A program made the position numbers and the translations under genes. The notes under the pieces are model-generated. The model worked only from the letters and a program-made list of their open reading frames with translations. It was not told the origin of the DNA and did not search any database. Positions 48,843 to 61,400 of a stretch of 64,000 nt of DNA are shown piece after piece. Position 1 is the first letter of the stretch. Each line of letters opens with the position of its first letter. Source of the DNA: Trichoplax adhaerens (taxonomy: Eukaryota > Placozoa > Uniplacotomia > Trichoplacea > Trichoplacidae); the NCBI RefSeq assembly GCF_000150275.1, contig NW_002060950.1, positions 1,042,106-1,106,105 of the forward strand, written 5' to 3'.

Positions 48843-51800
48843 GATTTGTTACGTTTGGCTGTAGATATGGGGAGAAAAAATTTACGTATAAGATTAGTTT
48901 AAGGAAAGTTCTGCTTTATACAAGTATGTTATAGATACTATTGTCGCCAATGATGATAAATTAGTTATTACTATGCATAATTTCTCAATATGAAGTATAA
49001 CTAAGCGTTAGATTGTAGATGATTAGCCGTATTTTATATACATTTTATGCTGCTTTAAGTTTAAATTTATTATATTAAGGTTTCGAGATGTAAGGAGTAA
49101 ATAATATATTTATCATTTGAAATTAATTTTTGCTTTGCATATTATAGACAATTATCGTCACCGATTATGATCAACTAGCTTTATGATCATACTAATGTAT
49201 AGGGTTGACCAATATATAGCATAGCTGAGTATTAGATTGCAAACAATTAGATATGATCAGCATCTTATTTAAGATTAGCTTATCAATATAAAGCGTAGCT
49301 GAGTATCAGATTGTGGATGACTAACCATATTTAATATAGTACTAATGTTATTTTAAATCAACTAGGTTGTACCCGAAGGAGTAGATAGTTTATTTATTAT
49401 TTGAAATCAATTCTATTTTGTATACTCTGGACACAATTATCACCAACGATGATCAACTAGTTTTATAATTATACTAATACCTATAGCTTATCAAGATGTA
49501 GCATAGCTAAGTATTCTTATAGACTGCTAAACCTCAACGATTAAAGATATATTACTCTATTAATTAAATTGTAAGTGGTCCGTCGAAATATATCGAATTA
49601 ACTATAGTCGCTGTATTTGTGTATTACAACGTAGCATTCATCAAACATGGCTTATCTTCTGATTAGAGCAGAATATCTTTCTAAAAGTCAGCAAGTATTT
49701 TTGATTTTATCCATGTAGTGCAGCCCAAATATAGCTTAAGATTATATACAGTATGTGTGAATATCGTGCATGACGTAATTACTAGGCTAATTAAGATAGA
49801 TACGCTTGTATAGGTGCTAGATCGTAGAGTGAGATTAAATATGTGAGGATTTGTATCAGTAATTGCAATACGGATTGTAAAAGTTATTAGTCATACTGTT
49901 TGGCACCTCCAGGTACGCTAGAGGTGTGATGTTAGCCTTATTAAGGTAGATAATGATTTATGTGTCACGAAGATACTCTGTACACAATTGTATATAAGCA
50001 GGAGATTTTATCTCCGAAGACAGAGTAGCCATAGATAATCTAGTCCTTGGTAGAAGACGTAATTATTGTAATAAAGTGATTTTCCTTCAAGTTGTGGAAG
50101 TCGTTGCGTTTCGATAGACACATTATTACAATCCAATATCTAGGCAATGGCAATAGTGCCTCTCTAATAAAGGTCATTAGTTAGGACTCTCAGCTTACAC
50201 TGCTATCGATACGTGGTAAAAACATCATCTAAACCTACTGATATCGCTAATAGGGAATTGGGCAGCTACTTTTTAATGCTAACTGAAACTTTAAGTAGAC
50301 ATCAGCATAGATTTAAACTTGTAATCGTGATAAATCACAGCTAAACTATTGCTCTCCATGCTATACTTGTTTCTGGGGTACATCTTTAGCAATTTCATGA
50401 GTATACTATCGACTCTTCTATACATCCAGTTAAAACTGACATGGCTGTCAGTGTATTATTAGAAAATCCATTATTGCAAGCAGCGATATCTTAACTTGTT
50501 GCTATTCATTTTAAGATTATTTTCACACAATCATCGTGTCAATTTCACGTAATAAAAAGACCATCTAAAAACGAACATGATGCTGAAGGCGGTGGCTTAT
50601 TGATTTTAATGTGTTTGACTAAAGAAATTTACCTACAAACACATATTACAACATTTTCTTCATAGTAATCTGTTCATTTAATATCTATTTTTATCACAAA
50701 CATGTTCTAGAATGTGCTAAACAATTGCAGTAGTAATAAAAGCGTAATTTTCTTAGCATTTGCTCCTAAGAATCGTTGTCGATTCTATTTTTACTGATTT
50801 GTCTTTCTTAGTTCTTACTAAATGAGATTGTGATGGAGAGTTTACATCCCCTAAGACTATTGCTATTCAAATGGTTTGGTGATGTCTACAGAACACATGA
50901 ATTAATATAAATAAATAACGGTGTGCTTTACCTACGACTGTGCGCGATCATTAATTATTGTACGGGCAAGAATTCTTACTAAACATGTTGTGAGTATATG
51001 ATTATAGATAGTTTATCGCATTGACGTGGCATAATTAGAAAGCCTAATACATTTTTTTCTATCGCCTACTCTATCGAATATAAGATTTTGCTACACAGAT
51101 GCACGGTGCAAGAATCATCAGAAAATGTCAAAGTGTCATCAATTATAATGATAGCAAATAAAGCAATCATTGAATAGCGTATTACATTTAATAATATGGA
51201 GAAAAATTCGCCAGTAGAGAACGTTATTGAGTGTTCAATTTGGAAAGAAAATAGCTTCAAATTACTGTAGTAGTTTAATCTTAAACAATGCTAATAGCTA
51301 AAAATTCAAATTTCTAGATAATTAATTCTGCATAGAAATACATCGAAATCCTATCTGACAGATGATCGGTTAACACCTATATTGACAGTACTAAATCGGC
51401 TAAGACTAGAATCACGATCAAAACAGAGCGATACCTTTTATCTATCCGTTATTATAACAAGACCTTAACATTGTATTACCTGATGGACGAATTTCAAGCT
51501 AGACTGGCCTTACTAGTAAATATATAAAAGAGTAACCATCCGATCTTACTTTATCGGGTAATAGAGACGACTTGATGAAACGTAAAGTTGAAAATTTTAC
51601 CATTCGATGATGTGGCAATTTAGCCCAGTAAACAACATGGGCAGCGCTACTTTTACCGATTTATGGCAAAATGATTATATTACTATGATATACATTTGGA
51701 TATAGGGCGTTTGTGAGTCATATTTATTATAGATTTAGAATGTCATAGACAATCAATTACCCGACGCACCTGACCATATGGTCGATCTATTTGATTTCAT

Positions 51801-52113
51801 AATTTTATTGTCAATGCTGACTATATCCCAAGCTATTTGAATGAAGTGGCTGAAATATGGCGCATATTAAAGTAGTTAATCATAAGTCGAATTGCTATTG
51901 AACCAATCAAGGTAGGAGGATAATATAGGACACTTTTCAATAAAAGGTTAATGCTTCTATAGGACCAATCAATATAAATAGAAGATATAAAAATAAGTTG
52001 CGATCAATTAACCAATCAAGTACAAGCAAGACTATCATTATTTACATTTTAATTTTACCATAATCTAGCGAAGAAGTTTATAATTTGGATATGTAGTAAA
52101 TGTTAAATTGATT
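48843..52113. other. 5' region of the wolframin-like gene, with a diverged triple repeat at 48930-49520
   Basis: Blocks close to attatcgtcaccgatgatgatcaactagttttat occur near 48940, 49150 and 49433; the last two also share ttgaaatyaatt.t..tttg upstream (284-bp spacing). Motifs close to agcgtagctgagtatcagattg recur near 48990, 49220, 49290 and 49500. A 5' non-coding exon should lie in this stretch, but its position could not be fixed. No other gene was seen. Confidence 0.55.
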
Positions 52114-52278
52114 TTAATCAGCTAGATCTATAAATAGCGGAGAGTTTAGGGATCGATTGTTGTCATCCGAATTGTAAGTTTCAGAAAGATCATCCACTAA
52201 AGCAGGTTGCCTTGCTTTCTCGATGGATGTTCTCATTTCAACTTTGGGAGCTTGAATATATTCTATGATGCTAGCCAT
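52114..52278 (-). CDS. Possible 54-residue protein, unknown
   Basis: An ATG-to-TAA frame with a balanced, non-AT-biased composition: it opens MASIIEYIQAPKVEMR, has a charged middle (TSIEKARQPALVDDL) and an acidic, Ser/Asn-rich second half ending FIDLAD. There is no signal peptide, membrane segment or Cys. The codon choice (GCT, CAA, GAT, TCC) resembles that of neighbouring real exons, unlike the random AT-rich frames nearby. It could also be one exon of a longer gene or the 5' part of a gene not otherwise detected. I do not recognise the family. Confidence 0.4.
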   Translation of the reverse strand: MASIIEYIQAPKVEMRTSIEKARQPALVDDLSETYNSDDNNRSLNSPLFIDLAD

Positions 52279-52599
52279 GATGATATAGCATTAGCGTTAT
52301 TAATTTCCAGAAGAAATCTTAAATCAGCGCAACTTACACCGTTTTCCTGATTGATCTTCTTACTTTCAACTCAGGAGTCTAAACGGTTTGATGTAAACTG
52401 TATAAAGATATTTAAATTGGACGGAATTTAGGAAGCAAAGTTCACTCACTCTATTCGATAAACTTTATTCCACTCTTCCGGTTATATAGGGATATTGATA
52501 CTAGGCGCTATTTGCAATTAGTACCTTAGGTAGTCTTATCTGACTTAAACTAGAACTATAGCAATACGTCTGTATTAGTATGAAAAGCTCTAAAGCTCA

Positions 52600-52860
52600 G
52601 TACTCTATGTAGGAAAGTAGTTTCAATTGAGATTAGAAGTAGCCGTTGTGGCCAGAAAGACTACATCTTATAAAAATCGATTCAATTGTACAATTTTATT
52701 CATTTTTTCCATATTAGATAAGACAGCTCTGCAGCTTGGCATTTTAAGTAAGAAAATGGCTTCAATAGAGGTTAGCAGGACGCCGTTGCGGCCAGAAAGA
52801 CTACATCTTACATTCATCGATTGGATTATGCAATTTTATTTATTGTTGTATTATGCGCTA
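52600..52860. repeat. Two-copy tandem duplication, about 135 bp
   Basis: The stretch gccgttgtggccagaaagactacatctta near 52643 recurs as gccgttgcggccagaaagactacatctta near 52780, with similar flanks (ttcaattgag..attaga and tcgatt..acaattttatt). The G+C-rich core is unusually well kept compared with its flanks. Confidence 0.85.
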
Positions 52861-53574
52861 TAATGCATTCAAAAATCAAGAATAAATAGCACTAGATAGC
52901 ATAATATATGATACTTATCATTTTACTTAAAATTAAATTTGATATTATACAATTATAGATTTACAGTTCCGTTGTCTTCGCGTGTAATGAGAATAAGAAA
53001 TAACAGTTATTATTATTAGTAAATCTAGTAAAACACTATCCTATACTTAACTATCTACAACGCAAAACATTATAGCCTTTTAAATATCATGATTAATATA
53101 TTGTACTAAGTTATCATTGATATCATTTCGCATTTTACCCGTACGTCTATTTTGGATTTTTGAAATGTTTTCATCTTGATTTTTACAACGGCATTCAGTC
53201 GCAATCTTTGCTGTTGTCGATTTGCTAGTAAGATAGTATGCGAGTTTCTTAAGTATCTTACGGCACAAAAACTAGACTCCTAAAGTCTATTTAGCGATGA
53301 GTGATTTTAACAACGATAATTATCTTGGAATTCGTTAAATATGGATAAAATCTAGCCAGAGCTGTGATTATAGTGGCTTGCTATATGGTATTTGCATAAT
53401 GCTCATTGTGATATACCATCTCTCTGTAATTTTACAGGTATTTTATATCCAAGTTTGGTAGCACTGTAAATAGGTACTCTGCTCATTTTATTGGAGTTAT
53501 CCTGCTATAAAGTTTTAGTCTCTATCATTATTAACATTAAGCATTAATTGAAATAATGAATAAAAGGAAATTAT

Positions 53575-53985
53575 CCGAAGCCATGCTCATTAGATGAAGA
53601 TATTAACTATTAAGATCCTTGATGGATATCAAATATTCGCTGCATTCTAGATAATATCCAAGTTCCTGCACACTTGATGAAGATACTGATGGATATCATA
53701 TACGGTAATCATTGCATTCTGGGTATCGGTATATAATATCCCGAAATTATTCAAAATCATGCTCACCAGGTAAAGATATTGATCATTAAGATCGTTGATT
53801 GATATCATGATGGATTTCATATACTCGTATTCATTGCATTTGTGGATATCGGTAAGCAATATTTATTCTAAAATTCTCCAAAGTCATACACACTAGATGA
53901 TGATATTGGCAATAAAATTCTTGATGAACATCGTATATTCGAAGCATTCTAGATATCGATATGTAATGTTGACTCCAAAGCTGAT
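53575..53985. repeat. Four-copy diverged tandem array
   Basis: Units begin catgctcattagatgaagatatt (53582), ctgcacacttgatgaagatact (53669), catgctcaccaggtaaagatatt (53758) and catacacactagatgatgatatt (53885), each leading into gatatcat..ttcg..gcattctngatatc. Spacing is 87-127 bp. The rest of 52279-55195 shows no supported gene. Confidence 0.75.
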
Positions 53986-55195
53986 ATTTTACATCGTAAC
54001 GTATTTTCTCATATTACGTGTAAGAAGAGTAAAAGATTGCGAATACAATAAGAAATAAATCAGTGAAGTAATTTTATCATGGAAATCTCATCATCAGATT
54101 TTTAGTAGTGAGGTTAGCTGCCCTTTTATTATCAACAGATGTATCCTTGGAGTTGTAAAAACATGGGATAACAATTCTTCTTATGCAGCCATTGTAGAAG
54201 AATACTTAACTGAGAGATAAGATATGTAAGCAAATTTTCTTTATTTTACAGTTTTGATCTTATAAAAACATTAAAGATGTTGCTATACATCGGCTTTATT
54301 ACTGCTTATCACTTATGAGAAATACTTTGAATCTTTTCTAGTAATAATACATTTCGTGTGAGAAGAATACTTATTCTACTTTACGAACTGAAATTCGAAT
54401 GAAAGATTAATTGCTTTCGATGTACCATTTGCAGCAATATGAAGCAGCTTATCATCTGCATTGATCAAAATGTATACTTGTATCTAGTTCTCGATATTCA
54501 GCAACGTTGATGGTGTAGTGTACTGAACAAAAAGCTCAGCTGATGTTCGCAAACTCTTAGTGTTACATTTTCACAAATTGCTTTCTAAGAAATTTCGTGT
54601 TTTCGTCAAACATGAAGACAGCAGAGCATATTGTGAGGTCATGCAGATTTACACCCTATCTGCAAACAGCTAACCTGTAGGTAAGGAAGAATCAGCATGA
54701 TGGTATATATTCATCCTTAGTAAATCAGCAGACCATTCAGTTCCTAAATGGGTGGGTTTATCCTCCTTTACTTTGATTTGAACAGAGCTTTTAAGTTTAA
54801 ATTTCTAAGATAGATGCAATAGACACTTTACATGTGATTTGGTTATTCTGGAAATGGCATTTCTTATTCAGTTGTACCGTAAACCATAAATAGCGAAGAA
54901 ATGATCCATCCTTGACCTCAACAATCCATCCTTGGTTAATGAACAGTTTAGTAAGCTTAAAGTGCAGAATTATCCTTCTTTGCCACAATTTTGAAGAGAG
55001 ATTTTAAGATTTGAATTGGTAGTAAAAAATGCAATAAGTGTTCTAAACGTTATTCGCTACCTCTAAAGTGTTGTTTCTTATTTCATTACATCGTAAGGTA
55101 AAAATAGTGAAACAAAACGATCTATTTCAGCATATAATCGAACAATTGGCAGCCTGTACAAATCACGATTAATTCTAGCATTAAAATATAAATAA

Positions 55196-56266
55196 TTATT
55201 CACTTTTAATGGTAGATTTTTGCTTGATTAAATCTCCCTGTCTTTGATGACCATTATTATCTTGATCATATTGATCCAGTAAATTAATTTCTTTCGATCT
55301 TAATCGTAAACCTGCACGGTTATTGTTGGAGTGATTCTGTTGAGATATTGTTTCTACTAGTATATCTTCTTCTGTATTCATTATTTCAGTTGTATCAATT
55401 AGGCGGTGATTCGATTCTTTCTGTTGTTGCTTGTGATGATTTTCCTTCGTCAATTTGTCAATAATAGTTTTATTATCTAATTGATATTTTTCCTGTTGTT
55501 TAGTTAAGTGATTCTGAATTTGATCATGCTTTACGGGTTGCTCACTACGAAATTGTTGAGCAATTTGCAATAGAGATAATCCACTACGTCTTTCTTTGCC
55601 ATTAGATTGATCGCTTCCGTCTTGAATTTTATTTTCAGTCACTGCAGATTTTGATTGATTATCACTGCTACCTGTTATCCGTTTTAGGAATACTTCTTCC
55701 CTTTTAGCAAGATCTTTTAAGCGATTGCTAGTGTTAATACACCATAAGACCTCTTTTACATTACTATCATCGATGCCAATTTGATTTTCATAACATTGCT
55801 TTAGTAACTGAGTGGCCGGATCATATTGAGCTTTGGATGCTTGCATTAGCCATGTAATGGCTAATTTTAAATTTTGTTCAACTAGTTGGCCATCTAAAAA
55901 ATAACGAGCTACTTGAAGTTGTGATGCCCTATCGCCACATTGAGCATGATATAAGCAGTGACTAAAATCCTTTTCTTGTTGATATTCCAATTCAAGATTT
56001 CCTTCTAGGCACATTCGACAGTATGTAATTCCATCACTTTCATGTTGTTTTATCGTTGGTAAGAAATTGGCATACAAAGACTGAGAGGATAAACTATTGG
56101 TACCATAACTATCGTACTGTTGATGATTTAATCTTTCCGATGGGCTGTTTCTCTTGATTCTCATTCTACTTTGGCTATTTTGGTTAGATGATGGATGATG
56201 AATTAAGACATCATCCTCTTGAAAGTAGTCTTCTTCGTCTTCGATATCTATTTCTACCTGATCCAT
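55196..56266 (-). CDS. Soluble Sel1/wolframin-N-like protein
   Basis: A 356-residue intronless frame from the ATG at 56266; further upstream the frame has a stop close by, and the only earlier start would be a non-ATG codon. The first 55 residues are acidic (VEIDIEDEEDYFQEDD). A Cys-rich CRMCLEG lies ahead of the single Sel1-type module (CLYHAQCGDRASQLQVARYF .. ITWLMQASK .. LLKQCYENQIGID .. VLWCINTSN). This module is most like modules 1 and 2 of the giant wolframin-like protein, down to the V[IL]WC[VI].T segment, so the two genes share an origin. The second half is Gln/Asn/Lys-rich and likely disordered. No membrane segment follows, so it would act as a cytosolic version of the wolframin N-domain. 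Function unknown; competition with or regulation of the wolframin-like protein is an inference. Confidence 0.75.
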   Translation of the reverse strand: MDQVEIDIEDEEDYFQEDDVLIHHPSSNQNSQSRMRIKRNSPSERLNHQQYDSYGTNSLSSQSLYANFLPTIKQHESDGITYCRMCLEGNLELEYQQEKDFSHCLYHAQCGDRASQLQVARYFLDGQLVEQNLKLAITWLMQASKAQYDPATQLLKQCYENQIGIDDSNVKEVLWCINTSNRLKDLAKREEVFLKRITGSSDNQSKSAVTENKIQDGSDQSNGKERRSGLSLLQIAQQFRSEQPVKHDQIQNHLTKQQEKYQLDNKTIIDKLTKENHHKQQQKESNHRLIDTTEIMNTEEDILVETISQQNHSNNNRAGLRLRSKEINLLDQYDQDNNGHQRQGDLIKQKSTIKSE

Positions 56267-58402
56267 GTTATAGCTAGCGCTGTCGTAATAATCAATTCTT
56301 GTCTTAGAGAGAAGATGGATAAAAGTGCAGATCGGTAACAATAATATCGTTGGAATATCCAATCAGTACCTGAATAGAATACTATCCATAAAAATACTCG
56401 TAAAGCAAATAATTCATACAGATTTTAAGCCTTTAGCAAACAGTTAGGTTTTGATATTACTTTACTAAGGCTATCGCGCATACTAGCAGCGATAAAACAT
56501 ACGGTGCAAGCTGTTTATTCCAGTATAACAAAATCAAGGAAAGGCTATTTATTTTTGACCATCTGGTTTGTGTAAGTGCTATATAATGCTATTTCTCGAT
56601 CAGATAATATTTATAATGGAAATATAGAGTCAAGTTACATCATAATGCTCTGTCACAACCGAGATTGTAACACAAGAATTAAACGGGATTCTTTCCTCTA
56701 AAGTAGACTTAACTATCTAAGCAACTAACTCTAAGCACTCTTTAATCAACCAAACTTAGATTCGAGTCTTAGACGATAGATTACTCACGTTAAGGATCAA
56801 AACTTTATTCTAGAAGCTATTTTATTAAAATGTCCGATTGAACGCACAACTTACAATTACGACTAAATCACGTCTGATCATCATCAATCATAATAAGCTG
56901 TGAGATAAGGTTCTTATTGTTAGCTTAGATTCGTGGGATATTTATATAAATTGATGACTAAAGCACTTTTGATCATATAGGGAATTGCTGTAACTCCCAA
57001 ATAAAATTCCCATTCTTAAGCCAAAAATAATAGCCAATTTGTATAAAACTTATAGTTGGAAAGAAAGCACTTTGGATCATCGTCAATCTTGGCTACAAGG
57101 TTAAGTTTCTATTATAATATAGTTGGCTAATAGCAATAGGAAAATTTGTACTCAGCTCGTAGCTAAAACACTTTTGGATCATTACGAATCACTATCAGAT
57201 CTTTGCTGATCAATTTCATGAAATACTATTTCATAAATATTTTTAATTTCCAAATTTCGTTGTGCGATTAAGTTTATTACATTGAGGCTGTTCAAGATAT
57301 AAGTGATAAATATGGATGGATGATGGCTATTTAAGTATAATTTATAAAGTTATTAGATATAAAAGTAACATTCATCTTTGGATCACCTATTTAGTTAATC
57401 CACTGTAGGTAAGCTTTATAAGCACTGATATTGATGCTTACGATTATACAGTATACTATGCAATCTTGCTATTGAAGATTTTATAATACTTGCTGGATTA
57501 GCTTTGGTATGCTCATTTAGGTCGTCAAATAATTTTTTTAGGGCAATATATTTTAAGATTCTTCATTTCAGATAAAACATCGGAATTATTGCAATTTCAT
57601 TTAGTTAAAGATACTAAGGCGTTTTCTTATAAGTCTCCAATACATCATAGTGATTAAATTAAATAATTAGTGATTAATTCAAACAGTATTATGAGCAGGA
57701 AGATCAGAATAGAAATCTCAACTAAAAGGCCGTAATAAAGCGATTGAAGTTGTTAAGACTTATTTAGGCATTGAAAAATGAAGACATTAATGCATTAACG
57801 ACTAAGCATATTATTGTTCATACACGAGAGTACCCATTTAAAGCAATTAAAATCAAATTTTGAATTAGCATGATCTGAATGATGAGAAGTATAAATAAAT
57901 TCTTTAATTGACTACTAGAATAGTATATACTGTATGTATAGCATAGCAGCATACTGATCAAACTATCTGCATATAAATATTAACGTATACAAAAAATAAA
58001 TATCGGATCCAATCAGGAAATGCGCCAATCTTGCAATAGCATCGAATTAGATTCTACAATAATTAATTATCACTGGTTTCATGATTGAGTTAAAAGTTAA
58101 TTTAAGTCAGCAATCGAGAGAACTGCAAGAAAGTAGCGTTTTATACCATTTAAATAGAATTGATATGTAATTTGCCTACTCTAAACATACTTCCATTCTA
58201 TACTAAGTTATTGCAAGCTTATTAATGTTATATCCTTTCTTGTCGTTTTGATAACTACCAAATTCAATAATTTAAAATCATTAGTATAAAGAAATTTTAT
58301 CGTAAATTAAATTAAGTAAATAATAATAATAATCCATGTCAAAATAAATTAATGCTGTTCAACAAATTAGTTAGTGTTTTTGCATTTTTATCTTATAGGT
58401 AA
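56267..58402. other. Spacer, no gene seen
   Basis: AT-rich DNA between the stop of the INPP5F-like gene and the start of the Sel1-type gene. Phrases like actaaagcacttttgatcat recur near 56958, 57065 and 57167, suggesting an old tandem repeat of about 105 bp. Confidence 0.5.
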
Positions 58403-61400
58403 TTAAATTAAAATAAACTTAGTTTTACAATTAATTTCTTTTAATTTCTCTTGCATTTGTGATAACTCAATTTCTTGCAATCGCTTACGACGGACTTTTT
58501 TCGATACAAAAGCATTGGAGAAGCGGTTGCGGAACGAATCTCGAAATTGGCTTAATGATTCCGATGAAAACGATGTCATGATACCTTGATTCTTAGCAGT
58601 AATAACTCCGCCACTGTAAGTATTATTGTTGCTATCGTCGTCACTATTGGAAGACACTTTTTGATTCTCATTATCAGCTGGTACATTTTTCTTCTTTCCA
58701 TTATTATCTTGATCCTTTTCGTGACTAATATCATCATTATCCGATGTATTTCGAGATGATTCTGAACAGCTAGCGCACTTAAACCCAACCGCAATAAAAT
58801 CATCACGAATAATATCCGTTAATTTTTTGTATTTACCGCAGATTGTACATGTACTATTAACATCGAGCTCATCATTGAGATCGGATAAGCTTTCTGGTTC
58901 CATTGCATTGTTATCAATAACTTCAAAATCGCTCAAATTGTTATCACTATCGTTAATCTTAATTGCTGGTTGATGATAATTAGCTACTAATTGATTACTG
59001 CCAGGTCGAATTTTACTCAAGCGTACACAACTGTAGTCTTGGTTGATACTTGCAGTCCATGAGTAACGATTTTTGTTAATAATTTTATGCGATTTTCTAT
59101 CATGATTGGCCGATCCTTCACTATCTTCATCTTCGCTATCATCGGAATCAATAGGCATCGTAAGATCTGGGCATGATGGTATTTTTCTTAAATCGATGTA
59201 TTTATCACGTAGGCTATCCATGCGACTAGATGAATCGCAAAGGAAGTATACCTCATTTTTGGAATCAATGGATAGAGATCGGGTTGATGAGGTAAGTCGC
59301 CTTAATTTACTATGAGATTGCCATATTTGATTACGAGATTTTAATGTATCCCTATCAGAGCCAGTGCTACCTTCGCTACATTCGTTATCGCTACTGTTGT
59401 TATTAGTAAATTCGTAGGCGTCCAACGTTGAATTAGGCTCTGTGGCGATTACAGTAGGTGAGCTAACGGATAATTTAATATCTGGAATGCTATTTGCTGC
59501 TGTTGTTTCTACTGTTGCAATATGGTTAGGGTTTGATACTTTTTTTAGCTGAAATCTTTTTCGCCATTGACTGATAAATCGACCTGATAAAGGTCCGCTA
59601 TTGCTTGAATTAGTTGTCGCTGTCGTAGTTGTAGTATTGCTAACTGTAGCGTTGGGTTTGATGGGTTTGATGACTTTCGAAAACCAAGCATTTGCACGAG
59701 ACATGAATGATAAATCAACTGCATCGTTAGGATCTTTGCTTTTAATTCTGAATCATCAAAAAAGATTAAAAATACCGCAATTATCAAAATAGTGTAATAT
59801 TGAATGTATTATATTACAATATACTTCTATTAGGGAATATCACCTTTCTAAGCGTTTTTTAATGACTGCCACTGGGTTTTTCTTGACTAGACCACAAGTG
59901 CACACAATAGCATCAGCAATAGCTATCATACGATCTGTAAATGATTCAGCCCCATATAGACATTTATCAGTAATGAAACTAAATATATTAACCTTAAGTT
60001 GGTATAATCACGTAAGATAACCTGTAGAATCTTCAATGGTCTTTGAGTGAAGATTTCTCAAGGTATAAAAATATCCAGTACAATTAGCATGGATATAATG
60101 AAGGCGTAAGAATATAAATTTCGATTTAAACAACGATGCAATCATGCCTATAGTTTAGAAATATTATATTAGTTATAATTGTCATCAATTATAGTGATCG
60201 CTATGATCTTCTTTTAATAGCTGGAGTTGCACAGTACATATTTGATCAAATTATGACACAACGTTGCTGGACAGCAATTAATTATTCGACTGCTGTAGAA
60301 ATATGAAAACCGCTGATGTAACTTTATGATAAATTAAGATATACGGTACTACTATACGTATATCAATTATAAATTTTAAAGTGAAATAGAATCAACTTAC
60401 CAATTTCTATTCTTTCAACATCATCCAATAAAGTGCTTCTAAACGTTGTTATACGCTCATTTTCATCATCATAACTTTGAAATAATAAGATACGGTAGTG
60501 GTATTAAATTTGGTTTACCAAAATATATGGAAATAACTTCTTTCAAGAAATGTATTATATGTTTATGGGATAAATATAAATATAAAAGTACAGTATACTT
60601 TACTAAGCATTAATTACTCAGCTGGCACAGAATTTTCTATGGAGCAAATGATACCTGGCAAGATATATTGCTTTGGTTGTTAATAACAGCGCTACATCTT
60701 CGTCATGGCCGGTGTTTGAGCTAAATTTTATTACCCATAAATTCATATGACACGTTATTATTCCATAGTAATAACACCTACTTCATAAAAAATTATGTAA
60801 TAATAAAGGAACACCATTGACTAACCAAAAATGCGGGTTAACTAACATCCAACCAGCAACATGTTCCTCGTCTTCAGGAACAATTAAACGTTGGCAATGA
60901 GATATTACATTCGCCTCTGATTCTTCCCGTTGAGCCGACCATTCATCTTCATTTTTCAACTGTTGCCTAATCTTTCGCTTTAAGTTCAGTAACTGCAACT
61001 CTTCTGTAACAGGATTACCTAACATGATATCTGAATAGTTTTGAAGATGAAGGGAATATGAGTATATCGGCTATTTATCTTTGTCATTGTGCATTAAGAG
61101 TAGTAAGATTTTAACATTGTAGTTATCCTAATATCATTAAATACCAATGACAGTCTGCCTATACGTATCTCTGAATCGGTTCAAATAGTACCTAACAAAA
61201 AATTTTGTTATTAATGAATAAATTCAATCGGTAACTACTTCATTAATAGTAGTAAAGTAAGTATAACATTTATCTTTAAAGTATACCGATTTGCTGAGTT
61301 GTATCCATCTTTCATGACACCTTTGACGTTTCTTTCGCCTGTTCTTGTATAATCTCCCTAAATAAATATGTTATACGTCAGCTCCTGATATCATTCATTG

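Noticed and set aside
39082-56266. A single gene joining the Sel1-type protein at 55196-56266 to the wolframin-like gene
   Set aside because: The first has its own stop codon, and the second begins at an ATG preceded by an in-frame stop in the same exon.
59934-60022. Longer version of the INPP5F exon beginning near 59990
   Set aside because: It would need a weaker donor in the previous exon; the acceptor before 59934 keeps phase and gives the same spacing as human INPP5F.
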